A DNA stretch of 64,000 nucleotides from Planococcus sp. MER TA 32b (GTDB taxonomy: Bacteria; Bacillota; Bacilli; Bacillales_A; Planococcaceae), in contig JAMCAN010000002.1 in assembly GCA_023715185.1 (NCBI GenBank), forward strand, positions 1 to 64,000, written 5' to 3'. Within the stretch, counting starts at the first letter, position 1; each line of letters begins with the position of its first letter. This document shows, one piece after another, positions 45,932-54,489 of the stretch. The notes below the pieces were generated by a model that saw only the letters and a list, made by a program, of their open reading frames with translations, made no database searches and was not told the origin of the DNA. A program made the position numbers and the translations under genes.

Positions 45932-45959
45932 ATTATACCTCAAATAAAAACTTTGTTCA
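45932..45959 (-). promoter_or_regulatory. xylR promoter (candidate)
   Basis: On the minus strand TGAACA (45959-45954), 16 bp, TATAAT (45937-45932). Its -35 box is only 5 bp from the -35 box of the divergent transporter promoter, so one bound regulator could block both. Confidence 0.6.
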
Positions 45960-45964
45960 TCCAC

Positions 45965-45993
45965 TAGACTAACAAGGATCCATTTGATACAAT
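45965..45993 (+). promoter_or_regulatory. Promoter of the xyloside transporter operon
   Basis: TAGACT (45965-45970), 17-bp spacer, TACAAT (45988-45993) with an upstream TG (extended -10). Confidence 0.65.
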
Positions 45994-46006
45994 GAAAACG
46001 CATACA
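45993..46006 (+). promoter_or_regulatory. cre site at the transporter promoter
   Basis: TGAAAACGCATACA fits the cre consensus TGNAANCGNWNNCA at every position and overlaps the transcription start region. Confidence 0.8.
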
Positions 46007-46013
46007 ACAATCT

Positions 46014-46038
46014 GAAAATTGTTGTAACTACAAACTCA
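46014..46038 (+). promoter_or_regulatory. XylR operator candidate before the transporter operon
   Basis: TTGTTGTAACTACAAACT preserves the right half (ACAAACT) and part of the left half (TTGTT) of the xyl operator. By my count it matches 15 of 25 positions of the B. subtilis operator, so this is a weaker site than the one before xylA. Confidence 0.4.
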
Positions 46039-46054
46039 CTAGGGGGAGAAAAAA

Positions 46055-47356
46055 ATGGGTGGAAAGAAAACGCTTACAGTTTTATCGTCCGCTTTAGCCG
46101 CTTCATTGTTATTGACAGCTTGTTCAGGTTCAGGATCTGAGGATGCTTCTTCAGCGTCGGGGGAAACTGAAGTTAAGTTCATGCATTTATGGCCGGAAGG
46201 CAGTTCTAAAAAACATTATGACGTTGTAAACGAAATCATCGCTGATTTTGAAGCGGAAAATGAAGGCGTTACAATCGACTTGGAAGTATTAAGCAATGAG
46301 CAGTATAAAGATAAATTACGTGTCCTATCAACTTCAGGAGATCTTCCGGATGTGGGGATGACATGGGCGGCTGGATTCCTTGAGCCTTATGTCGGCGGCA
46401 ATATGTTCGCACCGCTTGATGATGTGATCGAAGAAGAATTGAGTGACGCATTTGTTCCGGGAACTGCGGAAGCATATGCGCTTGATGGCACGACTTACGG
46501 CTTGCCTTTGGAGCTGAATATCGTATCACTCTACTATAATAATGCAATGTTCGAGGAGTACGGCTTGGAAGCGCCGGAAACTTACGAAGAATTGCTTGAA
46601 GTTGTAGACGCATTCAACGAAGAAGGCGTCCAGCCGATCGCACTCGGCAACAGAGACGCATGGACAGGATCTCTTTGGTATATGTACCTGGCAGACCGTC
46701 TTGGCGGAGCTGACACATTGAACAAAGCCATCGACCGTTCAGGATCTTTCGAAGATCCGGCTTTGGTTGAAGCTGCTGCAAAAGTGCAGGAACTTGTTGA
46801 CAGAGACGCGTTTGTAAACGGCTTCAACGGTTTGGCTGATGAAGAAGCGAAGTCAATGTTCATGAGCGAACAGGCTCCAATGTACTTGATCGCTACTTGG
46901 GATCTGCCAAACTACACAACAAACGAATCAGTGCCACAGGAATTCAGAGATTCTGTTGATTACATGAACTTCCCGACAGTTGACGGTGAAGGCGACACAC
47001 AAAGCTTTGTCGGCGGCCCGGGAGTTGGATTGTTTGTAGCAGAAGAATCTGAAGTAAAAGAAGAAGCGAAAGATTTCGCAGCTTACTTCGTAAAAGCGTG
47101 GGGTGAGCAAGCGGTTGAAAAAGCGGGCGTAATCCCGGCTACGAAAGTGGACGCTGCGTCGCTTGATCTTCCGCAAATGTATATCGACATCCTGGACGAA
47201 TTGAACAACGCAAGCAATATCACATTGTTCGCTGACGTTCAAATGAGCCCGGATACGGCGCAAGTTCACTTGGATTCGATCCAGGCGCTGTTCGGCAATG
47301 AAATGACGCCGGAAGAATTCGCGAAAGCGCACGAAGACGCGTTATCAAAAGAATAA
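46055..47356 (+). CDS. Xyloside-type ABC transporter solute-binding lipoprotein
   Basis: A 433-aa CUT1 binding protein with lipobox LLTAC (Cys23) and a Ser/Glu linker. Binding-domain segments include VGMTWAAGFLEPYV and GTTYGLPLELNIVSLYYNNAMFEEYGL. GGGGGAG precedes the ATG. It is the first gene of a three-gene transporter unit divergent from xylR and beside the beta-xylosidase, so xylo-oligosaccharides or xylose are the likely ligands. It is followed by an intercistronic hairpin, and no ATPase gene is adjacent; the MsmX-type ATPase at 54490 is the likely partner. Confidence 0.92.
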   Translation: MGGKKTLTVLSSALAASLLLTACSGSGSEDASSASGETEVKFMHLWPEGSSKKHYDVVNEIIADFEAENEGVTIDLEVLSNEQYKDKLRVLSTSGDLPDVGMTWAAGFLEPYVGGNMFAPLDDVIEEELSDAFVPGTAEAYALDGTTYGLPLELNIVSLYYNNAMFEEYGLEAPETYEELLEVVDAFNEEGVQPIALGNRDAWTGSLWYMYLADRLGGADTLNKAIDRSGSFEDPALVEAAAKVQELVDRDAFVNGFNGLADEEAKSMFMSEQAPMYLIATWDLPNYTTNESVPQEFRDSVDYMNFPTVDGEGDTQSFVGGPGVGLFVAEESEVKEEAKDFAAYFVKAWGEQAVEKAGVIPATKVDAASLDLPQMYIDILDELNNASNITLFADVQMSPDTAQVHLDSIQALFGNEMTPEEFAKAHEDALSKE

Positions 47357-47388
47357 GTATTAGTTGAAACAGGTTAAATCAGATGAAA

Positions 47389-47432
47389 AGAAAGGGACAT
47401 ATCCTGATTGGCGGATTGTCCCTTTCTATTTT
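47389..47432 (+). terminator. Partial terminator between binding protein and permease genes
   Basis: AGAAAGGGACA (47389-47399) pairs with TGTCCCTTTCT (47417-47427), followed by ATTTTTC. It is the counterpart of the hairpin at 32647 in the GH65 operon. Confidence 0.75.
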
Positions 47433-47454
47433 TCAGAATATGGGGTTGAATGCT

Positions 47455-48333
47455 ATGAACAAAGTTATGTCCAATAAGCTTCATATCGCTTTATATATTG
47501 CACCGGCCCTGCTGTTGGTCAGTGTACTGGTGTTTATTCCGCTGATTCTATCCGGCTATTATGGCCTGATGGATTGGGACGGAATCGGCGCAAAAACATT
47601 TATCGGTTTGGAGAACTACATCAACGGGATCCAGGACAGCAAGTTTTGGGACAGTGCCTTGCATTCATTCCTGCTGGCAGTGTTTTCAACTTTGAGCCTG
47701 GCCATCTATCTGGCTGTTTCCATTATTTTGGCTTCAAAAATCAAAGGCGCAGATTTGCTGAGAAAAATCTATTTGATCCCGATGCTTCTGTCTTCAGTTG
47801 CCATCGCTCAGCTTTGGATAAAAGTCTACAACCCATCAAGCGGTATTTTGAATACATTCCTACGGTCAATCGGAATCGAGAACCCGCCTAACTGGCTGGC
47901 CGATCCGGCTATCGTATTGTTTGCGATATTCATCCCGATTCTATGGCAATATGCAGGATTCTACATATTGATCTATTACGCAGCATTGAAAAATATCCCT
48001 GAATCCCTGATTGAAGCGGCGCGCATCGATGGAGCGACTCCATTCCAGATTGCTACACGCATCAAATTGCCGCTGATCAAGGAAGTCGTGAGTGTTACGA
48101 TCGTACTGGCAATCGTCGGTTCATTGAAATACTTCGACCTGATTTACGTTATGACTGCCGGCGGACCGAACGGTGCATCAGAAGTTATGGCATCGTATAT
48201 GTACAAACTGGCATTCAATAGCTACAACTTCGGATACGGCAGCGCCATCGGATTCCTGCTCTTGATCATTACGATGATCGTAACGGCAATTGTCCGCAAA
48301 GTGACTGCCACAAAAGAAAGAATCGAGTATTAG
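47455..48333 (+). CDS. Sugar ABC transporter permease (MalF type)
   Basis: A 292-aa permease with six helices and EAA motif EAARIDGATPFQIA. The frame opens at 47383, but that would run through the hairpin; ATG 47455 follows TGGGG with normal spacing and gives the MNKVMSNKLHIALYIAP start. It pairs with the next permease (16-bp gap) and takes sugar from the binding protein at 46055. Confidence 0.9.
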   Translation: MNKVMSNKLHIALYIAPALLLVSVLVFIPLILSGYYGLMDWDGIGAKTFIGLENYINGIQDSKFWDSALHSFLLAVFSTLSLAIYLAVSIILASKIKGADLLRKIYLIPMLLSSVAIAQLWIKVYNPSSGILNTFLRSIGIENPPNWLADPAIVLFAIFIPILWQYAGFYILIYYAALKNIPESLIEAARIDGATPFQIATRIKLPLIKEVVSVTIVLAIVGSLKYFDLIYVMTAGGPNGASEVMASYMYKLAFNSYNFGYGSAIGFLLLIITMIVTAIVRKVTATKERIEY

Positions 48334-48348
48334 GAAGGGGACTTGGGC

Positions 48349-49170
48349 ATGAATCGCATTGGTTATTTTTTTCTTTACCTGGCACTGATCGTGGTGGCGA
48401 TGTTCCAAATCCTGCCGTTGATCTGGCTGTTCATCTTCTCGCTGAAGGACAACCGTGAAATTTTCGCCGGTTCACCATTCTCTCTGCCGAGTGAATTCCG
48501 CTGGGAAAACTACGCGAAGGTCTGGGACGGCGGAATCGGCATTTATTTCTTCAACAGCGTCTGGATCACTGTAGTGGCCATCATTTTGACGGTGCTGTTC
48601 GCGAGCATGGCGACATTCGCCATCACACGCATGAAATGGAAACTGAGCGGTTTGGTTTTGGGCCTCTTCATGATCGGCCTGATGATTCCGATCCACTCCG
48701 CATTGATTCCGCTGTACAGCATGTTCATGGGCGCCGGGATGATCGATAATCCGTGGTCAATTGTGCTGACTTATACGGCGTATAATCTGCCGATCACGAT
48801 GATGATCCTGCTTGGCTTCTATTACACCTTGCCGAAGGAAGTCGAAGAAGCGGCGATTATCGACGGCTGTTCGATCCACCGGATGTTCTTCCGCATCATC
48901 CTGCCGATGACGACACCGGTCATGGCGACAACTGTGGTCATCAATATGATCTATAACTGGAACGAGTTTGTTTTTGTCAACACCTTCATCAGTTCTGAAA
49001 AATACAAGACGCTTACTGTCGGTATCCAGAACTTTATCGGGCAATACATGACGGACTGGGGCGCAATCGGCGCGACACTGATCATCAGTGTGCTGCCAAT
49101 CATCATCGCGTTCATCTTCTTCAGCAATAAAGTTGTTGAAGGGATCTCGTCAAGTGCGGTTAAAGGTTAA
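48349..49170 (+). CDS. Sugar ABC transporter permease (MalG type)
   Basis: A 273-aa permease with six helices and EAA motif EAAIIDGCSIHRMF. A TTG at 48343 is in frame but lies too close to AGGAAGGGG; ATG 48349 is chosen. It completes the binding-protein/permease/permease unit and is followed by a hairpin at 49220-49263. Confidence 0.92.
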   Translation: MNRIGYFFLYLALIVVAMFQILPLIWLFIFSLKDNREIFAGSPFSLPSEFRWENYAKVWDGGIGIYFFNSVWITVVAIILTVLFASMATFAITRMKWKLSGLVLGLFMIGLMIPIHSALIPLYSMFMGAGMIDNPWSIVLTYTAYNLPITMMILLGFYYTLPKEVEEAAIIDGCSIHRMFFRIILPMTTPVMATTVVINMIYNWNEFVFVNTFISSEKYKTLTVGIQNFIGQYMTDWGAIGATLIISVLPIIIAFIFFSNKVVEGISSSAVKG

Positions 49171-49219
49171 TGAAAAGAGCCACGCCACCCGGAAATCGGT
49201 GGCGGGGCACTGACAATAG

Positions 49220-49263
49220 AAAAGCTTCCCCTTTGAGAAAAATCTCGCAGGAGAAGCTTTTTG
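49220..49263. terminator. Terminator between the transporter and DUF624 genes
   Basis: AAAAGCTTC (49220-49228) pairs with GAAGCTTTT, with an inner GAGA/TCTC stem. T-rich ends on both strands suit the convergent genes. Confidence 0.8.
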
Positions 49264-49277
49264 TTTATCATGGAAGT

Positions 49278-49901
49278 TCAGCTTTCCAGTTCGGCACCGG
49301 TTTTATTGACCCGGTTGAAGGAACGGAGGGCGAGCCACATGATGATGTATGAAAATGAACTGCCGCCGAAAATGACGGCCAGCGCCGGCACCGTCTGCAT
49401 GATGACAGCCAGCGAACCGAGGCAGATGAAAATGAGCAAGGTGTTAATCGGATTGATAAGCATGATCAGAAACGCGTTTTTGATGACCTGACCGACTTTT
49501 ATGTCGAAATGGACGAATGTCGGGAACAGGTAAAACAAATACATCGCGAACAGCAGCATGAAGGCGAACAATGGAATATACGTCCAGGACAGATCCTGTG
49601 AGCTGGTCTGGATGTAGAAAATATCAAGGGCGATGAAAGCGGCGATTGCTGTCACGAATAACCCGAGCAGATTGCTTTTCACAAAATCGCGCCGGTAATA
49701 TTGCCAGAAAGCCGGAAACACGGGCTTGCCGGTATCACCGCGCAGCCAGTCGCGGCAAACAGCGAACATCGCGATTGTAGCCGGATAGAAACCCAGCAGC
49801 ACGCCGCCAAGCAAAGTAAACAGGATCCACAGCAAATTGACGTAGGCAAAACGTGTGATCCATTCGAGAACATTATAGATGAAACCGCTGGTTGAATTCA
49901 T
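49278..49901 (-). CDS. DUF624 (YesL-like) membrane protein, second copy
   Basis: A 207-aa membrane protein with five or six helices. SGFIYNVLEWITRFAYVNLLWILF and FAVCRDWLRGDTGKPVFPAFWQYYRRDF carry the DUF624 pattern. The open frame continues to 50114, but that extension is translation of the intergenic repeat; ATG 49901 has AAGGATGG upstream and gives the normal family length. It is convergent with the xyloside transporter, mirroring the DUF624 gene inside the GH65 operon. Function unknown, likely connected with the transporter. Confidence 0.88.
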   Translation of the reverse strand: MNSTSGFIYNVLEWITRFAYVNLLWILFTLLGGVLLGFYPATIAMFAVCRDWLRGDTGKPVFPAFWQYYRRDFVKSNLLGLFVTAIAAFIALDIFYIQTSSQDLSWTYIPLFAFMLLFAMYLFYLFPTFVHFDIKVGQVIKNAFLIMLINPINTLLIFICLGSLAVIMQTVPALAVIFGGSSFSYIIMWLALRSFNRVNKTGAELES

Positions 49902-49978
49902 ATATTGACCATCCTTATCAGTTAGTAGCTTTTCATAACCGCTCAGTCCGTAGGCGCGCCTTTGCTGAGAGAAATCTC

Positions 49979-50220
49979 TAGAGATATGGAGCAAAAAAGC
50001 GAAGACTCCCAGGGGATTAGAAACAGAGTGGGATTTCCAACTCTGTTTCGAGCGAAGTGCTGAGATCCACTCGGGCGAAGTGGAACGAGACCGAGTTAGC
50101 TCAGTGCAAGCCAAGTGTGGCCGAATCTAGTTCGGCCGGCGCTTTGCGACGAAGCTAGCGCAGCGATGCAGGAGCACGGGTTTTGGAAAGCAAAACTGTT
50201 TTGCGTAATATCGTTTATCA
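49979..50220 (+). repeat. Structured intergenic repeat, copy 3 (longest)
   Basis: This 242-bp copy shares blocks with copy 1 (inverted) and copy 2. Hairpins seen: GAAACAGAGT with ACTCTGTTTC (about 50019-50050), GTGCTGAG and ACTCGG with CCGAGT and CTCAGTGC (50056-50106; wobble pairs replace Watson-Crick pairs of copy 1), and GGCCGAA with TTCGGCC (50119-50136). The 494-bp gap between the DUF624 and xylA genes consists of this element and the xylA promoter. Confidence 0.75.
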
Positions 50221-50283
50221 AAAATCTTGAGTCTGTTAACAAAACTATACCTTTTTTTATTATCTTACACTATCATTCTAAAC

Positions 50284-50308
50284 TTAGTTTAACTAATAGA
50301 CAAACTTA
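50284..50308. promoter_or_regulatory. XylR operator at the xylA promoter
   Basis: TTAGTTT (50284-50290) and CAAACTTA (50301-50308) form an imperfect palindrome with AGTTT-N11-AAACT, the same spacing as the B. subtilis xyl operator. It covers the -35 box. Confidence 0.75.
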
Positions 50309-50325
50309 TTCGGAATTGCTATAAT
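50297..50325 (+). promoter_or_regulatory. xylA promoter
   Basis: TAGACA (50297-50302), 17-bp spacer, TATAAT (50320-50325). Confidence 0.85.
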
Positions 50326-50330
50326 CTTGA

Positions 50331-50344
50331 TGAAAGCCTTTTCA
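50331..50344 (+). promoter_or_regulatory. cre site at the xylA transcription start
   Basis: TGAAAGCCTTTTCA differs from the cre consensus only in the central G. It lies five bases after the -10 box. Confidence 0.65.
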
Positions 50345-50395
50345 TGACATATCAAAATCAGCAAAAAAATAATATTACAGTTGGAGGTACATATA

Positions 50396-51718
50396 ATGGC
50401 TTATTTCCCGAATATCGAAAAAATCAAATTTGAAGGTGCTTCTTCAAAAAATCCATACGCATTCAAATTCTACAACCCGGAACAACAGGTCGGCGGCAAG
50501 TCCATGGAAGAAATCCTGCGCTACGCGGTTTCTTACTGGCACACATTCACAATGGACGGGTCTGATCCTTTCGGCGCGGGCAGCATGATCCGCAACTGGG
50601 ACAAATACGATGGCATGGACCTTGCGAAAGCGCGCGTTGAAGCTTCTTTCGAGTTCTATAACAAAATCGATGTACCATTCTTCTGCTTCCACGATATCGA
50701 CATTGCTCCAGAAGGCAGCAATTTGCGTGAATCCAATAAAAACCTCGACGTAATCGTCGGCATGATCAAAGAATATATGAAAGACAGCAAAGCGAAATTG
50801 CTTTGGAACACAGCCAACAACTTCACGCACCCGCGTTTTGTGCACGGGGCAGCATCATCAAGCAACGCGGATGTATTCGCTTATTCAGCTGCAAAAGTGA
50901 AAAAAGGCCTTGAAGTCGGCAAAGAACTTGGCGCGGAAAACTATGTATTCTGGGGCGGCCGTGAAGGTTACGAAACGCTGTTGAACACGAATATGAAATT
51001 GGAAATGGACAACCTTAGCCGCTTCTATCATATGGCAGTTGATTACGCGAAGGAAATCGGTTTTGACGGCCAATTCCTGATTGAACCGAAACCGAAAGAA
51101 CCGACAACTCACCAATACGATTACGATGTAGCGACTGCTCACGCATTCCTGCAAAGCTATGGATTGGCTGATAAATTCAAATTCAATATCGAAGCGAATC
51201 ACGCAACGCTTGCGGGGCATACATTCGAACATGAATTACACTATGCGCGCATCAACAATATGCTTGGGTCGGTCGATGCCAACCAGGGCGATCCGCTTCT
51301 TGGATGGGATACGGACGAATTCCCGACAGATCTTTGGTCTACGACACTTGCAATGTATGAAATCCTTCAAAACGGCGGACTTGGCCGCGGCGGCTTGAAC
51401 TTCGACGCGAAAGTAAGACGCGGTTCGTTTGAACAGGACGATCTTTTCCATGCGCATATCGCGGGAATGGACGCATTCGCTGTAGGATTGACTGTCGCAC
51501 AGCAATTGATCGATGATAAAGTGCTTGAAAACATCGTCAGCAACCGTTACCAGACATACACAGAAGGCATCGGCCTTGATATCGTCAACGGCAACACGGA
51601 TTTCCACAAGCTTGAAGAACACGCTTTTGGCTTAACGGATATCAAACAGACTTCAGGCCGCCTGGAGCAGATTAAATCGACGATCAACCAGTATTTATTG
51701 CAGGCTTTCGCCAAATAA
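50396..51718 (+). CDS. xylA: Xylose isomerase
   Basis: A 440-aa type II xylose isomerase that converts xylose to xylulose in the cytoplasm, with two divalent metals. Motifs [12 protein letters not shown] (about residue 186), HDIDIAPEG (about 101) and [16 protein letters not shown] (about 263) hold metal and substrate ligands. The frame opens at 50381, but GGAGG eight bases before ATG 50396 sets the start. It is the first gene of the xylA-xylB-AKR unit controlled by XylR and CcpA sites. Confidence 0.98.
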   Translation: MAYFPNIEKIKFEGASSKNPYAFKFYNPEQQVGGKSMEEILRYAVSYWHTFTMDGSDPFGAGSMIRNWDKYDGMDLAKARVEASFEFYNKIDVPFFCFHDIDIAPEGSNLRESNKNLDVIVGMIKEYMKDSKAKLLWNTANNFTHPRFVHGAASSSNADVFAYSAAKVKKGLEVGKELGAENYVFWGGREGYETLLNTNMKLEMDNLSRFYHMAVDYAKEIGFDGQFLIEPKPKEPTTHQYDYDVATAHAFLQSYGLADKFKFNIEANHATLAGHTFEHELHYARINNMLGSVDANQGDPLLGWDTDEFPTDLWSTTLAMYEILQNGGLGRGGLNFDAKVRRGSFEQDDLFHAHIAGMDAFAVGLTVAQQLIDDKVLENIVSNRYQTYTEGIGLDIVNGNTDFHKLEEHAFGLTDIKQTSGRLEQIKSTINQYLLQAFAK

Positions 51719-51748
51719 GGATTTTTTGATGCTAGGAGCGCTGGAGCT

Positions 51749-53248
51749 ATGAAATATGTAATCGGTGTGGATTTAGGGACAAGTGCAGTAAAGATTTTAT
51801 TGGTCAGCAAGCAGGGCGAAGTGGTGCAGACCGTTTCAAAGCCGTATCCGTTATTCCATGAAAAGACAGGATACAGCGAACAGGATCCGGAAGACTGGGT
51901 GACTGGGACGATTGCTGGTCTTCAGGAGCTGCTGCAGAATTTCAGCGGCGCACCGGAAGACATCGAAGGCATCAGTTTTTCAGGGCAGATGCACGGCCTC
52001 GTGCTGCTGGATGGCAGCAACGAAGTCCTGCGTCCGGCGATTCTTTGGAATGATACACGCACAACCGCTGAATGCAGAAAGATCCTAGAGACGGTCGGGC
52101 AGGAACGTCTGCTTGAAATAACGAAGAACCCGGCTTTGGAAGGCTTTACACTGCCGAAGATCCTGTGGGTGAAAGAATACGAACCGGAAATTTTCAATAA
52201 AGCACAGTCATTCGTGTTGCCGAAAGATTACCTTCGCTACCGGATGACCGGTGAACTCCATATGGAATACTCCGATGCGGCGGGAACGCTGTTATTGGAT
52301 ATTACGAAGCAGCAATGGAGCACGAAAATCTGTGGACTGTTGGATCTCAATCCGGATATTTGTCCGCCGCTGCTTGATTCGCATGCGGAAGTGGGCACGT
52401 TGACGGCGGAATTCGCTGAACAATCCGGTCTCGCACAAACGACACGCGTTTTTGCGGGCGGCGCCGATAATGCATGCGGCGCGATCGGTTCAGGAATCCT
52501 GGAAGACGGAAAGACTCTGTGCAGCATCGGAACTTCCGGTGTCGTGCTGTCTTATGAAGCAAGTGATGATAAAGAGTTCGGCGGCAAAGTGCATTATTTC
52601 AATCATGCAGCGCCGGATGCTTTCTATACAATGGGTGTAACGCTCGCGGCAGGCTACAGCCTGACCTGGTTCAAGGACGTTTTCGCTGCTGGCGAATCGT
52701 TTGATGAATTATTGGCTGATGTTGGCACGGTTCCCGCCGGTTCAAACGGGTTATTGTTCACGCCGTATTTGGTCGGGGAACGCACACCGCATGCGGATGC
52801 GGCAATTCGCGCCAGCTTTATCGGCATGGACAGTTCGCATCAGCGCAAAGATTTCGTCCGTGCTGTACTGGAAGGAATCACGTTTTCACTGAACGAGTCG
52901 ATTGCCATTTTCCGTGACAGCGGCAAACACATCGACACGATCGTTTCAATCGGCGGCGGCGCGCAAAACGAAGACTGGCTGCAGATGCAGGCGGATATCT
53001 TCAATGCCACGATCGTCCGGCTGAAAAGTGAACAGGGGCCTGGAATGGGGGCAGCCATGATTGCGGCGTTCGGCTGCGGCTGGTTCCAGTCATTGCAGGA
53101 GTGCGCGGATGTTTTCCTGGAAGAAGGAAAGCAGTTTACGCCGGACCCTGCCAGCGTGGAGCGATATGAAAGACTGTTTGCAGTATATACTGAAGTGTAT
53201 GGCCAGACAAAAGAACTTAATGAAAAATTAGCGGCTTTCCGAAAGTGA
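51749..53248 (+). CDS. xylB: Xylulokinase
   Basis: A 499-aa FGGY-family kinase that phosphorylates xylulose to xylulose-5-phosphate, feeding the pentose phosphate pathway. GVDLGTSAVKILL at the N-terminus binds ATP phosphate; FSGQMHGLVLLD (about 71-82) and GGADNACGAIGSG (about 235-247) are the substrate and hinge motifs; SIGGGAQNEDWLQMQADI near the end is the FGGY signature 2. It starts 30 bp after xylA and has a hairpin after it. Confidence 0.97.
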   Translation: MKYVIGVDLGTSAVKILLVSKQGEVVQTVSKPYPLFHEKTGYSEQDPEDWVTGTIAGLQELLQNFSGAPEDIEGISFSGQMHGLVLLDGSNEVLRPAILWNDTRTTAECRKILETVGQERLLEITKNPALEGFTLPKILWVKEYEPEIFNKAQSFVLPKDYLRYRMTGELHMEYSDAAGTLLLDITKQQWSTKICGLLDLNPDICPPLLDSHAEVGTLTAEFAEQSGLAQTTRVFAGGADNACGAIGSGILEDGKTLCSIGTSGVVLSYEASDDKEFGGKVHYFNHAAPDAFYTMGVTLAAGYSLTWFKDVFAAGESFDELLADVGTVPAGSNGLLFTPYLVGERTPHADAAIRASFIGMDSSHQRKDFVRAVLEGITFSLNESIAIFRDSGKHIDTIVSIGGGAQNEDWLQMQADIFNATIVRLKSEQGPGMGAAMIAAFGCGWFQSLQECADVFLEEGKQFTPDPASVERYERLFAVYTEVYGQTKELNEKLAAFRK

Positions 53249-53255
53249 ATCATTG

Positions 53256-53293
53256 AATAAGAGTCTCAACTATTCGGTTGAGGCTCTTATTTG
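53256..53293 (+). terminator. Hairpin after xylB
   Basis: AATAAGAGTCTCAAC pairs with GTTGAGGCTCTTATT. The T-run is short, so it may terminate only partly before the next gene. Confidence 0.65.
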
Positions 53294-53328
53294 CAAAATC
53301 GATGGACAATCAAACAAGGGGGCGTGGA

Positions 53329-54315
53329 ATGATGAATTATCGGCAAATCGGCAGCACAGACTTGAAAGTAAGCGAATTGAGTTTTGGAACCTGGGCAATC
53401 GGGGGTTCCTGGGGCAGCACGAAAGATGAGGAATCACTTCGCGGACTGGACCGCGCGATGGATGCGGGCGTAAACTTTTTCGATACAGCAGACGTATACG
53501 GAGACGGGCATGCGGAAGAACTTTTGGCGAAAGCGACAAAAGGCAAGCATGACGAAATCCATATCGCGACCAAATTTGCTCGCGCTGGCGATATTCATGA
53601 TCCAAAGACCTATTCACTGGAAAGCGTCAGCCAATATGCGGAAAACAGCTTGAAACGGCTGGGCCGTGAACAGATCGATTTGTTCCAGATCCATTGTCCG
53701 CCGATTGAAATTCTGCGCGATGGCCAAGTGTTTGAAGTACTTGACCGTTTGAAGGAGCAGGGCAAAATCCGCTATTACGGCGTCAGCGTCGAAACGGTGG
53801 AAGAAGGGCTGTTGTGTCTGGAAAATCCGAACGTCAGCAGTTTGCAGGTGATTTTCAATTTATTCCGCCAGAAACCGGCAATGGAACTTTTCCCGGCAGC
53901 AGCTGAAAAGAATGTCGGCATCCTGGCGCGCGTGCCGTTGGCGAGTGGTTTATTGACCGGGAAATTCAAGAAGAACGCTGAATTCGAGGAAGACGACCAC
54001 CGCAATTTCAACCGCGACGGCCAGGCGTTCAACGTCGGCGAAACGTTTGCCGGATTGGAATTCAATAAAGGCGTGGAATTGGCCGATAAATTATCGTGGA
54101 TCGCGGAAAACAGAGGCAGCATGACACAGGCATCCCTCAAGTGGATCCTGGAGCATGAAGCGGTTTCGTCCGTCATACCGGGCTTTAAGACAGTGGCGCA
54201 AGTCGAAGACAATCTGCAGGCGCTGAACGCAGCGGCCTACAGCGCTGAAGAATTGAAGAAAATCGAGCAGTTCTATAAAGAAGAAGTGGCGGCGAACATC
54301 AGAGGACCTTACTAA
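53329..54315 (+). CDS. Aldo/keto reductase
   Basis: A 328-aa NADPH-dependent AKR with the (beta/alpha)8 fold. FFDTADVYGDGHAEELL carries catalytic Asp and Tyr, ATKFAR the Lys, and IDLFQIHCPP the His of the tetrad. The frame opens at 53278; AAGGGGG supports ATG 53329 (or 53332). Located 80 bp after xylB, it may reduce a sugar or sugar-derived aldehyde, but the substrate is not shown by sequence. The family resembles YhdN/IolS-type general reductases. Confidence 0.88.
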   Translation: MMNYRQIGSTDLKVSELSFGTWAIGGSWGSTKDEESLRGLDRAMDAGVNFFDTADVYGDGHAEELLAKATKGKHDEIHIATKFARAGDIHDPKTYSLESVSQYAENSLKRLGREQIDLFQIHCPPIEILRDGQVFEVLDRLKEQGKIRYYGVSVETVEEGLLCLENPNVSSLQVIFNLFRQKPAMELFPAAAEKNVGILARVPLASGLLTGKFKKNAEFEEDDHRNFNRDGQAFNVGETFAGLEFNKGVELADKLSWIAENRGSMTQASLKWILEHEAVSSVIPGFKTVAQVEDNLQALNAAAYSAEELKKIEQFYKEEVAANIRGPY

Positions 54316-54317
54316 GA

Positions 54318-54440
54318 AGAAAAGCGCAAGCGCCCGTTAAGCTCTGAAAGGCATAAGATAGAATAGCGGAGCGGCGTTCTTTGCCGCATAGCTAGGCTGG
54401 CTTATGACCCGAAGAGCTGGGCCGCTGGAGTCTGGACAAG
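54318..54440 (+). repeat. Structured intergenic repeat of a second family
   Basis: A GC-rich element beginning AAAGCGCAAGCGCCCG. Paired arms are AGCTCT (54340-54345) with AGAGCT (54413-54418), CATAAG (54352-54357) with CTTATG (54401-54406), and GCGGC (54371-54375) with GCCGC (54383-54387), giving one long branched hairpin. From memory similar elements are dispersed in Bacillaceae and Planococcaceae genomes. It lies between the AKR and ATPase genes. Confidence 0.65.
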
Positions 54441-54489
54441 AAAAAACCGTTAACAGTTTCCAAGGCAATACATATTCGGAGGGATGAAA

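Noticed and set aside
49902..50114. N-terminal extension of the second DUF624 protein
   Set aside because: The extra 71 residues are translation of the intergenic repeat; ATG 49901 has a ribosome site and gives the family length.
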